Shown piece by piece: positions 18,899 through 27,868 of a stretch of 64,000 bases of DNA (positions within the stretch are counted from its first letter, which is position 1; each line of letters opens with the position of its first letter). The position numbers and the translations under genes are program-made. The DNA lies in NCBI GenBank assembly GCA_028280195.1, contig JANQMH010000084.1, positions 62,001 through 126,000 on the forward strand, in the 5' to 3' direction. The notes under the pieces were generated by a model that was given only the letters and a program-made list of their open reading frames with translations, made no database searches and was not told the origin of the DNA. The stretch comes from Exilibacterium sp. (GTDB lineage: Bacteria; Pseudomonadota; Gammaproteobacteria; Pseudomonadales; Cellvibrionaceae).

Positions 18899-20902
18899 TC
18901 AGAATGTGTACTGGTAGGAAACACTCAGGGAACGGCCCGGACCGGAGAAAATACGGCCCGGGATAAAGGTCGCCTCACCTGCCGGGATATATTCCCTGTT
19001 AAACAGATTCGCCACCTGCAAACCCAGGGTACCTTTACCGGCATCGGTGCTGTGAGTCACCCATGTCAAACCGGTGTCGACAAGCGTGTAACTTTCCGCC
19101 GGATTCGCGTCGGTGCCATCATCAAAGCCATCATCACGATCGTCCACATAGAGCACTTGACCGAATACGGACAGCCGATCGGAAAAGCGGTACCGCGGTT
19201 GCACACTGAGCTTCAGGGGCGGTATTTCCTGGGTACTCAGCGCAATGAAGTTGCCATCGTCATTCGGGTCGATCTCACCGTCGACCCAGGCCAGCGATGC
19301 AGCGATATCAAATGTCGCTGTTGCCTGCCAGTTTACCGAGGCTTCGAATCCCTGGATTTCAACGGGCGCGCGGTCGCGGTCGGCAAGTCCGGTGGCCGGG
19401 TCAATACCCACTATGGCGCTGAAATCAGACTCGGTATAGTACACAGCGACAGTGTAATCGACCGTGTCAGTGCTGCCGCGAATACCGAGTTCCGTGCTCT
19501 CGGTAATGACCGGTGCCACGAGGTCCGAGTCCGACACCGGCACACCCGGCGCAACATTGTTGCCGATAAAACCCAGTTCGGGGATCGTAAAGCCTTCGGA
19601 GTAGTTGCCGAATACACTCAGCGTGTCGTTAACGGCATATACAGCACCCAGATTGAATGACGTGTCATCGGCTTTTCCCGAGCCGCCGGGGCGCTGGCCG
19701 GGTTCCAGCGTAAACACCACCTCATAGGGGCCCACAACCTCATAATCAAACTCGTCCCAACGCAGACCGCCGGAAATGGATAAGCGGTCGGTCACTGCAA
19801 AACTCGCTTCGGCAAATACGCCCAGTGCATCAATCGTATAAGGGGGTGTTTGAACTGCGTCGGTTGCCGCATCGAAGAACAGCGTACTGTCGAAATCCGC
19901 CTCACTGGAGACCGGCAGCAGGCTGTCACTCTCCGCCGTATTGTAGTCAGCGCCAAAAGCGACAGTCAGCCGGTCGTTAAAATCTTTGATGTACTGACCT
20001 CGAAAACCAGTCTCATCGGTCTGCCGCCCGGTTTGGAAAAGTCCGGGCCATGAGTCGGGAAACACACCGCCATTGCGCTGCAGCGACGAGCGAATATCGC
20101 TGCCGGGGTTGAGAAACTCTGAATCACTCTGATAGAACAAAGCCGATAAACTGCCGCCCCATAAATCGTCATTTCGATAAGAGAGGCTGGCGAAGGAAAA
20201 CTCATTTATCGGTTGTTCGGCGTAAGAAAGCGAAAAGGGTGCATCTGCGGCGATAATCGTCCCGTCACCGGCGTCTGCTGTTACCAGTTCAAAAAAACGG
20301 TCCGAGGGCTCCAGCTCAGTTTGATTCAGGGTAATGGTAAGTGTCTGGTTCTCACTCAAGTCGAATACGCCTTTGCCGAAGAAAGTGGTATCGTCGGCAA
20401 ACTGGCTGCGACCGGTCAACAGGTCACCCTCGGAGCGGTAAATGCCGTTGACTTCCTCGAAACTGGCATAGGCAACCAGACTGAACCAGTCATTCAAGCG
20501 GCCGCTGATACTGGCGTTAATCTTTGGCGACGTTCCGTCACCGTCAAACGCATCGTCTGAGGTAATGAAAGTGCGCACCTGCGTACCGACACTGACACGG
20601 AAGCCCTCTTCCTGCGGCGTGGTGGTGAAAAACTGGATAACGCCGCCGGTGGCACCGGCGCCGTACAAGGCGGTCGGGCCGTACACCACCTCGACGCGTT
20701 CAATCGTAAGGGGATCGAACTTATCGAGAAAGCGGGCAAAGTTGGTATTTGTGGCGACTGGGATACCGTCAAGCAAATAGAGCGGTTCCCGGCCACTGAA
20801 CCCGAGTACCCGGCCGATACGAGGGCAAGGCATGAACAAATCGAGGCATAACCGCGCTGATGGTATCGTGACATAGTGTATCCTGGAAAAAAGCGCTAAC
20901 AA
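18899..20902 (-). pseudogene. 5'-truncated TonB-dependent receptor (iron/siderophore type)
   Basis: The reading gives a full beta-barrel of about 600 residues ending in the terminal motif SVSYQYTF, and the end of a plug (GREPLYLLDGIP, then VEVVYGPTALYGAGATGG). The signal peptide, TonB box and first ~100 plug residues are missing. The only open start in frame is a TTG at 20902 without a ribosome-binding site. In another frame an ATG at 20874 with AGGA six nt upstream starts a different short product, so the native start seems to be fused out of frame to the plug, as after a deletion. The receptor cannot be exported as written. A strong Fur box lies directly upstream at 20907-20925. Confidence 0.7.
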
Positions 20903-20906
20903 TAGC

Positions 20907-20925
20907 GCAAATAATAATCATTATC
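20907..20925 (-). promoter_or_regulatory. Fur box upstream of the broken receptor
   Basis: The 19-mer matches the palindromic Fur consensus GATAATGATAATCATTATC at 16 of 19 positions by my count, including an unbroken AATCATTATC half. It ends five nt from the possible TTG start at 20902 and about 33 nt from the ATG at 20874, where an iron-repressed promoter would be expected. Confidence 0.8.
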
Positions 20926-21547
20926 AATATTGAAATTCAAAGCGGATATTCCGCTTATCGCTCTGTCCGGCTTTAAGTCCCCACCCGATGCAAACTTCTG
21001 TAGACAATGTCGCTGTGCCGCGCCGGAGCAGGGATAAGCCTGTTCACCGCAGAACACCGGCAGCGAATCAGGCCCCGGGGCCTGAGGCCGAGTGCCGGCA
21101 TACCGCTATGTGACAGCCCCGCCCTGTTCTATCCTCAATGGTTTAACAAGACACATTTTTTCATGCCTTATTGCAGAAATGGCACATGACTCAGCCTGTA
21201 AAAAATCCTCTGCTATTTTCCCTGCCAATACTCGCCCCATGTCATTGAGAACACATAAGCAAATCAAGCGCCCCATTCTATAGACAAAAAATAGTCACAA
21301 AAACTAAGGTTTAATCCGTTAGTATGCAAGTAATTGTTATTAACACCACAAAGATTAAGGAAAAATATCTGCTAACGGGAAAGAATTGCCGCAGGTAATA
21401 ACAATAGGCCTCTGCAAAGTTTTTCTGTCGCGTTTTGATTGGCGGCTCATCTGACAAGCTGCTTCAGATATATAGGGTTTCACTCACAGACGCATTGTCG
21501 TTTTAGTCTGTCGGCACGGATTTGTCACAAATAAACAGTGGAAAAAC
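20926..21547. other. Gene-free stretch between the broken receptor and the radical SAM operon
   Basis: No credible gene on either strand. It includes an 18-bp perfect palindrome TCAGGCCCCGGGGCCTGA at 21068-21085 and becomes AT-rich towards the operon start (21290-21547), which presumably holds the radical SAM operon promoter. I could not fix -10/-35 elements, and I looked for but did not find a small peptide gene ahead of 21548. Confidence 0.6.
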
Positions 21548-22570
21548 ATGAGTGATCGCAACAGTATTTTCGACATTGAAGTCAACCCCAAAACAGTTAC
21601 AGTAATAACGACTTACACCTGTAACGCAGCCTGTGAAGAGTGTTGTTTCGAGTGTAATCCCACGGTCAAACACCGTTTGTCTTTCGAAGAAATCGCCACA
21701 TTCATCAAAAACTCCGTCGCGGAATACCCATCCATTGAGCAGTTTGTATTTAGCGGTGGCGAATGCTTTTTACTGAAAGAAGACTTATACAAAGCCATTG
21801 CCCTGTGCGCATCACTGGGCCGCTCCACACGCTGTGTTTCTAACGGTTATTGGGGAAAAACACGCCACAAAGCAGAAAAAATAGCCGCAACCGTGGTTGA
21901 GGCAGGATTAGCCGAGGTAAATTTCAGTACCGGCTTAGACCATAAAAAATGGGTGCCGATTGACAGCGTTATCACCGCAAGCGAGTGCCTGGCCAAATAC
22001 GGCATACCGGTGCTCATTACCATAGAAAAAGACACTGAAGAATCTGACATCCTCAATCAAATAACGGAGAATGAAAGAGTCAGGCGCCTAAGCCATAGTT
22101 TTCCCAATTTTTCCCTGCAAACTAACTCCTGGATGCCGTTTCATGAAAACAGTGTGCATCGCGGCGGTGTCGACCGCAGCACACTGAGAAAAGGCTGCGA
22201 TCAGGTTTTTACAAATTGCGTATTGACGCCAAAAAAGGAAATAGCCTCCTGCTGTGGACTGACTTTGGAGCATATCCCGGAAATGCGAGTGGGCACGATC
22301 GACAATGTGGCATCCTACCGGGATGAACAAAAAGACGACTTTATGAAGCTGTGGCTGCGTGTTGAAGGACCGATGACCATTTTAGAAACACTGTTGGGCC
22401 GGGACCATGAGAAGCTGCAAGATGTCGTCCACCTCTGCCAGGCATGCGCCATTGTGCATCAAGACCATGAGGTTCGAGAAAAAATTGCAAGCGCATACAC
22501 CGACCACATATTAGCCGTTGGTCACAAATGGAATATCATCAAAACAGCCGAACTGGAGGCATCGAAATGA
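21548..22570 (+). CDS. Radical SAM enzyme resembling peptide epimerase EpeE/YydG
   Basis: A 340-residue radical SAM protein. The cluster-binding CX3CX2C is at Cys25, Cys29 and Cys32, inside CNAACEECCFECNPT, which closely parallels the opening of Bacillus YydG/EpeE as I remember it (CNASCDHCCFSCSPT). SAM-binding FSGGE lies near residue 68, and CVSNGYWG matches the YydG-type SNGFWG. The C-terminal part has extra Cys (Cys217 in KGCDQ, then CCG, then LCQAC), as expected for an auxiliary cluster. EpeE converts L-Val and L-Ile to D-forms in a ribosomal peptide. Here the next gene overlaps by ATGA and encodes a Val/Ala/Asn repeat protein, the likely substrate. Epimerase activity is inference; another radical peptide modification is possible. 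Confidence 0.8.
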   Translation: MSDRNSIFDIEVNPKTVTVITTYTCNAACEECCFECNPTVKHRLSFEEIATFIKNSVAEYPSIEQFVFSGGECFLLKEDLYKAIALCASLGRSTRCVSNGYWGKTRHKAEKIAATVVEAGLAEVNFSTGLDHKKWVPIDSVITASECLAKYGIPVLITIEKDTEESDILNQITENERVRRLSHSFPNFSLQTNSWMPFHENSVHRGGVDRSTLRKGCDQVFTNCVLTPKKEIASCCGLTLEHIPEMRVGTIDNVASYRDEQKDDFMKLWLRVEGPMTILETLLGRDHEKLQDVVHLCQACAIVHQDHEVREKIASAYTDHILAVGHKWNIIKTAELEASK

Positions 22571-23559
22571 AACGGAGAAAACTACTCAGAAATGCGGTTA
22601 TCGCCACGACTGCGACCGCCGGAGCCAGTGTCGCCTCTGGTGAACGCCTATTTGGTGTGCCCAACAGTATCACCACCGGAGGCCCCAGTACGCTGGGCGA
22701 TAAAAAGCGCAGGCTCAGATTGAGTATGAGCCGCAACGATGTACCGCCACAAATGTGGAAAAGATTTGAGGCCCTGCAGGATTTCTGGGAAGAAGTCAGC
22801 AGTAACCCGGATAACTACAAAATGGCGAGGGACATCGCCATCAGTAGCGACGAGCACCTGGGCGACTTTATGAAGGATGAGCGTTTCAACACGGAAGAAC
22901 ACAAGGTTCTGCTAAAACTCTCCGACCCGAGGTTGATACAGTATGCCAACGATGGCGACTATATCACCCTGCTCAACGAGATGAACGACCGCGGTTTATT
23001 GGAATTGGGCGACAGTCTGGCCGACGATTATGCCAAAGCGCTGGCCGCCAATGAAAGCGCCATGAAAAGACTGAAATCAGAATTTTCAGAGCGATTTTCC
23101 AGCGGGATTTATGAAGATGAAGATATGCTGGACGATATCTCTTACTTCAAAAGTAAAATCATACCAACTTCACAGCTCAATGTAAGGAATAATGCAGTAG
23201 CGGCAATCAATGTGGCGGCAGCGGTCAATGTTGTCGCGGCAATCAACGTCGCAGTTGCCGTAGCACTCGCAGTCACCGTAGCAGTGGCTACAAGTGTCAC
23301 GGTATGTGGCGCATCCTGCCACGGAAAACTGCCGGCGAGCGAAAAGTTGCAAAAAGATATCGAGTCTGTTTCACTGTTGGCGAAAAAAGTCGGTAATCAG
23401 CAACTTGCAGAGAAGACCATTATCGAACTGCATTGCCGGGAGGCGGCCTCCTGTCTCAGCGCTGTCGAAAAGCTGGGGCTGGTGCGGATTGATGACACTG
23501 ACAGAAAAGAAGTCTATCGCAACCTCTACAAGGTAGTGAGAAAAAGCCTGGAGGCCTAA
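22567..23559 (+). CDS. Tat-like exported protein with an Asn-ladder Val/Ala segment; probable radical SAM substrate
   Basis: A 330-residue protein I do not recognise as a named family. The ATG at 22567 overlaps the radical SAM stop as ATGA, giving translational coupling. The N-terminus (MKRRKLLRNAVIATTATAGA) has paired Arg and a hydrophobic stretch, so a Tat-type signal is plausible. Residues about 45-200 are charged and helical. Residues 209-246 contain only A, V, I, L, N, T and S, with Asn at 209, 215, 221 and 227, exactly six apart. CGASCHG follows (Cys247 and Cys251), then a charged helical C-terminal domain of about 80 residues. Six-residue Asn spacing is the pattern of polytheonamide-type D/L beta-helical pores, and a peptide epimerase sits next door. 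A plain TM helix is the main alternative. Unlike known RiPP precursors the repeat is internal. Confidence 0.75.
   Translation: MKRRKLLRNAVIATTATAGASVASGERLFGVPNSITTGGPSTLGDKKRRLRLSMSRNDVPPQMWKRFEALQDFWEEVSSNPDNYKMARDIAISSDEHLGDFMKDERFNTEEHKVLLKLSDPRLIQYANDGDYITLLNEMNDRGLLELGDSLADDYAKALAANESAMKRLKSEFSERFSSGIYEDEDMLDDISYFKSKIIPTSQLNVRNNAVAAINVAAAVNVVAAINVAVAVALAVTVAVATSVTVCGASCHGKLPASEKLQKDIESVSLLAKKVGNQQLAEKTIIELHCREAASCLSAVEKLGLVRIDDTDRKEVYRNLYKVVRKSLEA
23191..23304 (+). repeat. 18-bp (six-codon) imperfect repeat encoding the Asn ladder
   Basis: Codons 209-246 of the exported protein repeat a six-residue pattern (roughly V-A-A-I/V-N-V) three times and then continue as alternating V/A with Thr. 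The DNA shows matching imperfect 18-bp steps with synonymous changes (AATGTG, AATGTT, AACGTC after each repeat), so the protein pattern is conserved beyond the DNA repeat, suggesting selection on the residues. Confidence 0.75.
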
Positions 23560-23563
23560 ACAC

Positions 23564-24067
23564 ATGCATATTCTGAAGATCGATGCATATTCATTGCTTT
23601 TTCTTGTGTTTATCGTTGTGGTCTTCCCTGTAGCAATTACTGCTTTTTGCGAATTTTTCCTGCTTAAGCCGTCGGTCTTCAGAATGTCCCTACCCCTGTT
23701 ATTGTTCACATCACTGATTGCGGCAGCTCTCTATTTTTCCATCATAAGGTCCGACGTAACACTTGGTGGCGATACTCTCCATATCAATCACATCATTTAC
23801 TCCAGGACCTTAAAACCTCAAGAGATAAGGTCTCTGAATTTCTATGATCAACTGCCGGAGCATCTAAAACCCACGCTGCGTACCAATGGTATTGGCATTG
23901 GTCGGGTGAGAATTGGTAATTTTAAGACTAAAAATTCTGCCAAAGGCTTTTATTTATACGCGTCTTCACCGGTAAGTGTGATCACAACTGAGAAGGAAAC
24001 GCTGGTTTTCTCTTCATCCGCGGCCTTGCATCGTCAAATAGTCGCATGGCACGATAAAAGCTCATGA
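23564..24067 (+). CDS. Two-TM membrane protein with a PH-like domain
   Basis: A 167-residue protein not assigned to a named family. Two hydrophobic segments (about 9-32 and 41-60) are followed by a soluble region of beta-strands including the GIGIGRVRIGNF and FYLYASSPVSVITTEKETLVFSS segments, the usual look of bacterial PH-like domains attached to membrane proteins. It starts 4 nt after the exported repeat protein and overlaps the next gene by ATGA, so it belongs to the radical SAM operon. A role in anchoring, export or immunity is possible but not shown. Confidence 0.7.
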   Translation: MHILKIDAYSLLFLVFIVVVFPVAITAFCEFFLLKPSVFRMSLPLLLFTSLIAAALYFSIIRSDVTLGGDTLHINHIIYSRTLKPQEIRSLNFYDQLPEHLKPTLRTNGIGIGRVRIGNFKTKNSAKGFYLYASSPVSVITTEKETLVFSSSAALHRQIVAWHDKSS

Positions 24068-24927
24068 TAAAAGCTGGTGTCGCCATACTCACCGTACTGA
24101 TTGCAGTCACCCTGTTTTACAATACCCTGGATGGGGACAGGTTGACCGTATACGATGTGCGCAATCAAGGATTCATTGATTACGAAGACCTCAAAGACCG
24201 GCTGCCCGCCCACAAGTTATTTCTCATAGGTGAAGAGCACGGTAATTTTCGCCATCACCAGCTCCAGGTCGATATTATTGAACATATTCATGCCCACGTA
24301 GGCCTCGACAGAATTGTCATGGAGATGCTGTATCCGGAGCAGCAAATCTATATTGACAGGGTATATCAGGATGATATCAGGCAAGGCTTTGATGCCAGCT
24401 ATATCCCTTTCCTGATGAACTGGCGCAGAGAAATATGGCCATGGCACTTTTACCAGGAGGTCGTCGAGACGGCGGTAAAACACAGAATTCCGCTGGTACA
24501 CGGCAATATCAGTGAGTTTGAGCCGGTTTATTCCCACAATCAAGACAGTATCGAAAATGCGGATGATATAGAGACACTGGAAACACTGTCCGCCCTGATT
24601 GCCGAGGCACACAAGGGGCTCGACTTGCGTCAGCGCTCCAATCAATCGCGGGCCTATGCACACACCGCAGTCGATCGTAAACTGTCTCAGAACATTACCC
24701 GTGACCTCGCGGGAGAAGGGCTCGTTTTAGCAGGGCATTCGCATATTCGCAACGATACCGGCGTTGGAAAACTTCTTGCCGGCCACGACAGGGTTGTCAG
24801 TATAGGCATGCTGTCGGCGGAAAAGATGGATCGCGACTATGGAGAACAGCCGTTTGACTATGTCATCGTCACATTTTCCTCGCTGAAGGAATATGTAATA
24901 ACCCATTATCTGCGCCGCTTCGCTTGA
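24064..24927 (+). CDS. ChaN/EreA-fold protein, possible processing or heme-binding protein
   Basis: A 287-residue protein with an N-terminal membrane anchor or signal (KAGVAILTVLIAVTLFY) and no lipobox Cys. The signature FLIGEEHGNFRHHQLQ, RIVMEMLYPEQQ and FLMNWRREIWPWHFYQEVVE match the ChaN family, and GHSHIRNDTGVGKLL closes the fold as in ChaN (GxxHxxxxxGVP). The superfamily also contains EreA esterases and TIKI-type metalloproteases that use the conserved Glu/His sites. In ordinary bacteria ChaN is linked to iron or heme. As the last gene of the radical SAM operon it could instead process the modified protein. Function unproven; its family assignment is fairly safe. Confidence 0.8.
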   Translation: MIKAGVAILTVLIAVTLFYNTLDGDRLTVYDVRNQGFIDYEDLKDRLPAHKLFLIGEEHGNFRHHQLQVDIIEHIHAHVGLDRIVMEMLYPEQQIYIDRVYQDDIRQGFDASYIPFLMNWRREIWPWHFYQEVVETAVKHRIPLVHGNISEFEPVYSHNQDSIENADDIETLETLSALIAEAHKGLDLRQRSNQSRAYAHTAVDRKLSQNITRDLAGEGLVLAGHSHIRNDTGVGKLLAGHDRVVSIGMLSAEKMDRDYGEQPFDYVIVTFSSLKEYVITHYLRRFA

Positions 24928-25053
24928 TAAGGCCCGCCTTGTTACAGCGAAGCATCGGCCCAAAAGCCGTGGAATAATGCCCGGGCAGTTGAATTATTCT
25001 CTCAATTCACACAGGTTATTCCGCAGATAATTTTTTAATCACCGTATATTGAA

Positions 25054-26478
25054 ATGAAATCGCCACAGTCTACTGCAAAACATGGGCATACCGCAGCGCA
25101 ACCCTCTGCTATCGGTGATTGGGTTGGGGTTCTCGAGATCGCCGGCACCGCACTGGGCCTGGAACTTCATATCAACGATACCGATGGAGAACTTACCGCC
25201 AGCCTGGATTGCAGGGATCAGGGAACGCTCGGGATACCTTGTACTGCCGCGCAATTCGAGGCCGGCCGGCTGGCGCTTTACTTCCCCAGTATTCAGGCAA
25301 ACTTCAAAGGGCGGCTGCTGGACGGCAACACACTGTCCGGAGACTTCAGTCAATTTGGAAAAGCGACACCCCTGCAACTGAAAAGGAGCGGACCTTCTCG
25401 GGCTAAACTCCACCGCCCCCAAGAACCTCAGGCGCCCTTTCCCTATATCGTCACGCCGATACGCTTTCAAAATAAAAGTGCAAAGATCACATTGTCCGGC
25501 ACCTTGACTGCCATGCCGGAGGACCACGCGCTTAAAGCCAGTATCCTATTGATATCCGGGTCAGGGGCACATAATCGCGACGAAGAAATCTGCGGGCACC
25601 GGCCATTTTGGGTTCTCGCCGACTACCTCAGCAGATATGGCTACGCCGTCTTGCGATTCGATGACCGCGGTGTGGGGGAGTCAGAGGGCGACCCGATCAC
25701 CGCAAGCAGCGAAACCGCCACCGAAGACGTTCTTGCCGCAGTAGCGTTCATCAAAGCCAGGCCGGCCTTACAGCGCAAACCCTTGTTTTTAATCGGCCAC
25801 AGTGAAGGTGCCCTTGTCGCGGGCTGCGCGGCGGGCCGAAACCCGCTTATCGATGCCATCGTCATGCTGGGCGGGCCCGGCATTAACGGGGATCAGTTGT
25901 ACAGAGACCAAATCAACGCCATTTACAGCGCAGCTGAGCCCGGCGCCACCTTGGAGCAGCACAAGCAGGAAAACTTGAATCGCGTCATCGACACCATACT
26001 CCAAGCCGGTCTCCATGAGGATCTTACCGGCCGCTTACTCCCCCTGGTTCGGGAAACGGCGCGGCTCGATATAGAGGACCAGGAAGCGGCCGAACGACTG
26101 GCCACAGACCAAACGGCGGCGTTTAACCGCCTGTCTTTCAGAACCCTGATTAAAACCAGGCCCAAAGAAAGCCTGAGCAATATCAACATCCCGGTACTGG
26201 CGCTGGCCGGGGAAAAAGACCTGCAAGTACTGCCCGACCCCAATTTAGCAGCATTGAAGCAAATAATTGACAACGGCCGTCAAAAAAGTCGGGTGACCCT
26301 AAAGAAGCTGCCCAACCTGAATCATCTGTTTCAAAACTGTGATACCGGTCTGCCGCAGGAGTACGGCACGATCAGTGAAACCTTTTCCCCTAGCGCCCTG
26401 CAGGAAATTCAGCTGTGGCTGGAGGCCGTAACACGCTCATCAACGCCTGGCAGGGTTTTCCCCGGGCAGTCAATTTGA
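25054..26478 (+). CDS. Alpha/beta hydrolase (S33-type), no signal peptide
   Basis: A 474-residue hydrolase with an N-terminal beta-rich domain (about 20-115) and a C-terminal alpha/beta-hydrolase fold: oxyanion segment LLISGSG, RFDDRGVG, nucleophile GHSEG, an acid in GEKDLQV and the His in NLNHLFQN. It is a paralogue of the convergent gene at 26480-27868, sharing the same domain order and motifs, but it lacks a signal peptide. It starts 126 nt after the radical SAM operon on the same strand, so read-through is possible. Likely a peptidase or esterase; substrate unknown. The two genes end 1 nt apart, stop to stop. Confidence 0.85.
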   Translation: MKSPQSTAKHGHTAAQPSAIGDWVGVLEIAGTALGLELHINDTDGELTASLDCRDQGTLGIPCTAAQFEAGRLALYFPSIQANFKGRLLDGNTLSGDFSQFGKATPLQLKRSGPSRAKLHRPQEPQAPFPYIVTPIRFQNKSAKITLSGTLTAMPEDHALKASILLISGSGAHNRDEEICGHRPFWVLADYLSRYGYAVLRFDDRGVGESEGDPITASSETATEDVLAAVAFIKARPALQRKPLFLIGHSEGALVAGCAAGRNPLIDAIVMLGGPGINGDQLYRDQINAIYSAAEPGATLEQHKQENLNRVIDTILQAGLHEDLTGRLLPLVRETARLDIEDQEAAERLATDQTAAFNRLSFRTLIKTRPKESLSNINIPVLALAGEKDLQVLPDPNLAALKQIIDNGRQKSRVTLKKLPNLNHLFQNCDTGLPQEYGTISETFSPSALQEIQLWLEAVTRSSTPGRVFPGQSI

Positions 26479-26479
26479 C

Positions 26480-27868
26480 TCAGGGAATAAACCTCTCTCG
26501 CAGCCATTGTTTAATAGATGCCAATGCTAGCGGCGAAAAGGTTTCCTCGATCAATGCGTATTCGGCCGGCATACCCGTTTCGGCGGTTTGGAACAAATGG
26601 TTGAGTTCTGCAAAACGCCTGACTTCAAAATCGGGGTGATCCGATTTTTCGAGAATCGAAGCAATTGCCGTTAAATTGCTCTCGGCATCCACCTGCACAT
26701 CCCGCTGGCCATTGATCGCCAATACCGGACACTGTATTTTGGCCAGCCGCGGGCCGGGATCATACTGCAGAAAATATTGAAACCACGGCGAGGATAAAGT
26801 CGCCTTGGTATTCTGGTAGATTTTCGCGCTCGCCCCCGGGTTCATCGCGTAAAAAAGAGACTCAAACCGCTTGGAGTAAGCCTGCTGCCTCGCCAGGCGC
26901 GTATAGCTGCGAAAATCCTCATAATCGAGCGCTGACGCTTTCTCGCCCGGGAGGGCCGCCCAGGCCCGGTACAATTGCTTTGCATATAGCTCATCTCCCG
27001 GGACGCCGGGGCCGGCGAGAAACACAACGAACGCGATATCACTGTTTTTACTGGCCACGAGTTGCGCAATCATGGCGCCTTCGCTGTGCCCCAGCAAACC
27101 AATTTGTTCAGGGTCTACGCTTGGGTGTCGCCTCAAATACTGATAGGCCGCCACAACATCGCGGGAAAAATCTTCCGAAGTTGCCCGGGCCAGATCACAG
27201 GCCTGGGAACCTCCCACCCCGCGGTCGTCATACCGCAGCACCGCCAGGCCAAGCTCGGTGAGGTGATGAGCCAGCACCAACAGCGTCTTATGACCGAATA
27301 TCGTGCCATCCCGATCCTGCTGCCCGGACCCGGAGATCAAAATAACTGCGGGTTTCCTGCCGGCAGACTTCGGGTAGCTAAGGGTGCCCTGAAGACTACA
27401 GCGGTCGGGTTCGTTTCGAATCTCAATATTTTCACTGATATAGGCAATCGGGCCTTGCGGATGTTGAGGCCTTCTTAGCTGCGGTGTCGCGCTCGCCGGC
27501 AGGCGCCGGAGATTTAACACATAACTCTGCCCTGCCTGCGTAAAGCGCCCATTGATACCCCCGGCATGCAAGCTGCCGCGGTATCTGATACCCAGCTGTT
27601 TCTGGTAAACGGTAACGGATTTGTCGGCGAGTGCGACTTCTGCGGGAAGACTGATCACGCCCTGCGCGGGCACATCCATTGTGGCTTTTGCCTGGCCATC
27701 GCCCGAAGTGATATGAAATACGATGGCAAGATCCGCACCGGGCAAGGCCAGCTTTCCTTCCCAACTGCCGATAAAAGGTGATGTCTTTTCAACCGCCGAC
27801 GCGAGTGAGCACAGGAGTGCGGTAAAAGTAAACAGCAATAACAGTTTCAGCCTTCCCACTGGTCTCAT
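26480..27868 (-). CDS. Exported alpha/beta hydrolase, paralogue of the neighbour
   Basis: A 462-residue protein. The ATG at 27868 (MRPVGRLKLL) is chosen because GGAAGGAG lies just upstream and the product opens with a signal peptide ending ASA. A beta-rich N-terminal domain with FIGSWEGKL is followed by a hydrolase fold: VILISGSGQQDRDG, RYDDRGVGGS, nucleophile GHSEG, acid in GQRDVQV and His in ELNHLFQT. Family relatives are secreted or periplasmic esterases and peptidases. The shared sequence pattern with 25054-26478, and the tail-to-tail arrangement, suggest an old inverted duplication, with one copy secreted and the other cytoplasmic. Confidence 0.88.
   Translation of the reverse strand: MRPVGRLKLLLLFTFTALLCSLASAVEKTSPFIGSWEGKLALPGADLAIVFHITSGDGQAKATMDVPAQGVISLPAEVALADKSVTVYQKQLGIRYRGSLHAGGINGRFTQAGQSYVLNLRRLPASATPQLRRPQHPQGPIAYISENIEIRNEPDRCSLQGTLSYPKSAGRKPAVILISGSGQQDRDGTIFGHKTLLVLAHHLTELGLAVLRYDDRGVGGSQACDLARATSEDFSRDVVAAYQYLRRHPSVDPEQIGLLGHSEGAMIAQLVASKNSDIAFVVFLAGPGVPGDELYAKQLYRAWAALPGEKASALDYEDFRSYTRLARQQAYSKRFESLFYAMNPGASAKIYQNTKATLSSPWFQYFLQYDPGPRLAKIQCPVLAINGQRDVQVDAESNLTAIASILEKSDHPDFEVRRFAELNHLFQTAETGMPAEYALIEETFSPLALASIKQWLRERFIP

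Noticed and set aside
23191-23304. Ordinary transmembrane helix as the whole explanation of the Val/Ala run
   Set aside because: Not excluded, but Asn at exact six-residue steps is unfavourable in a TM helix and the neighbour is a peptide-epimerase-like enzyme; kept as the main alternative.
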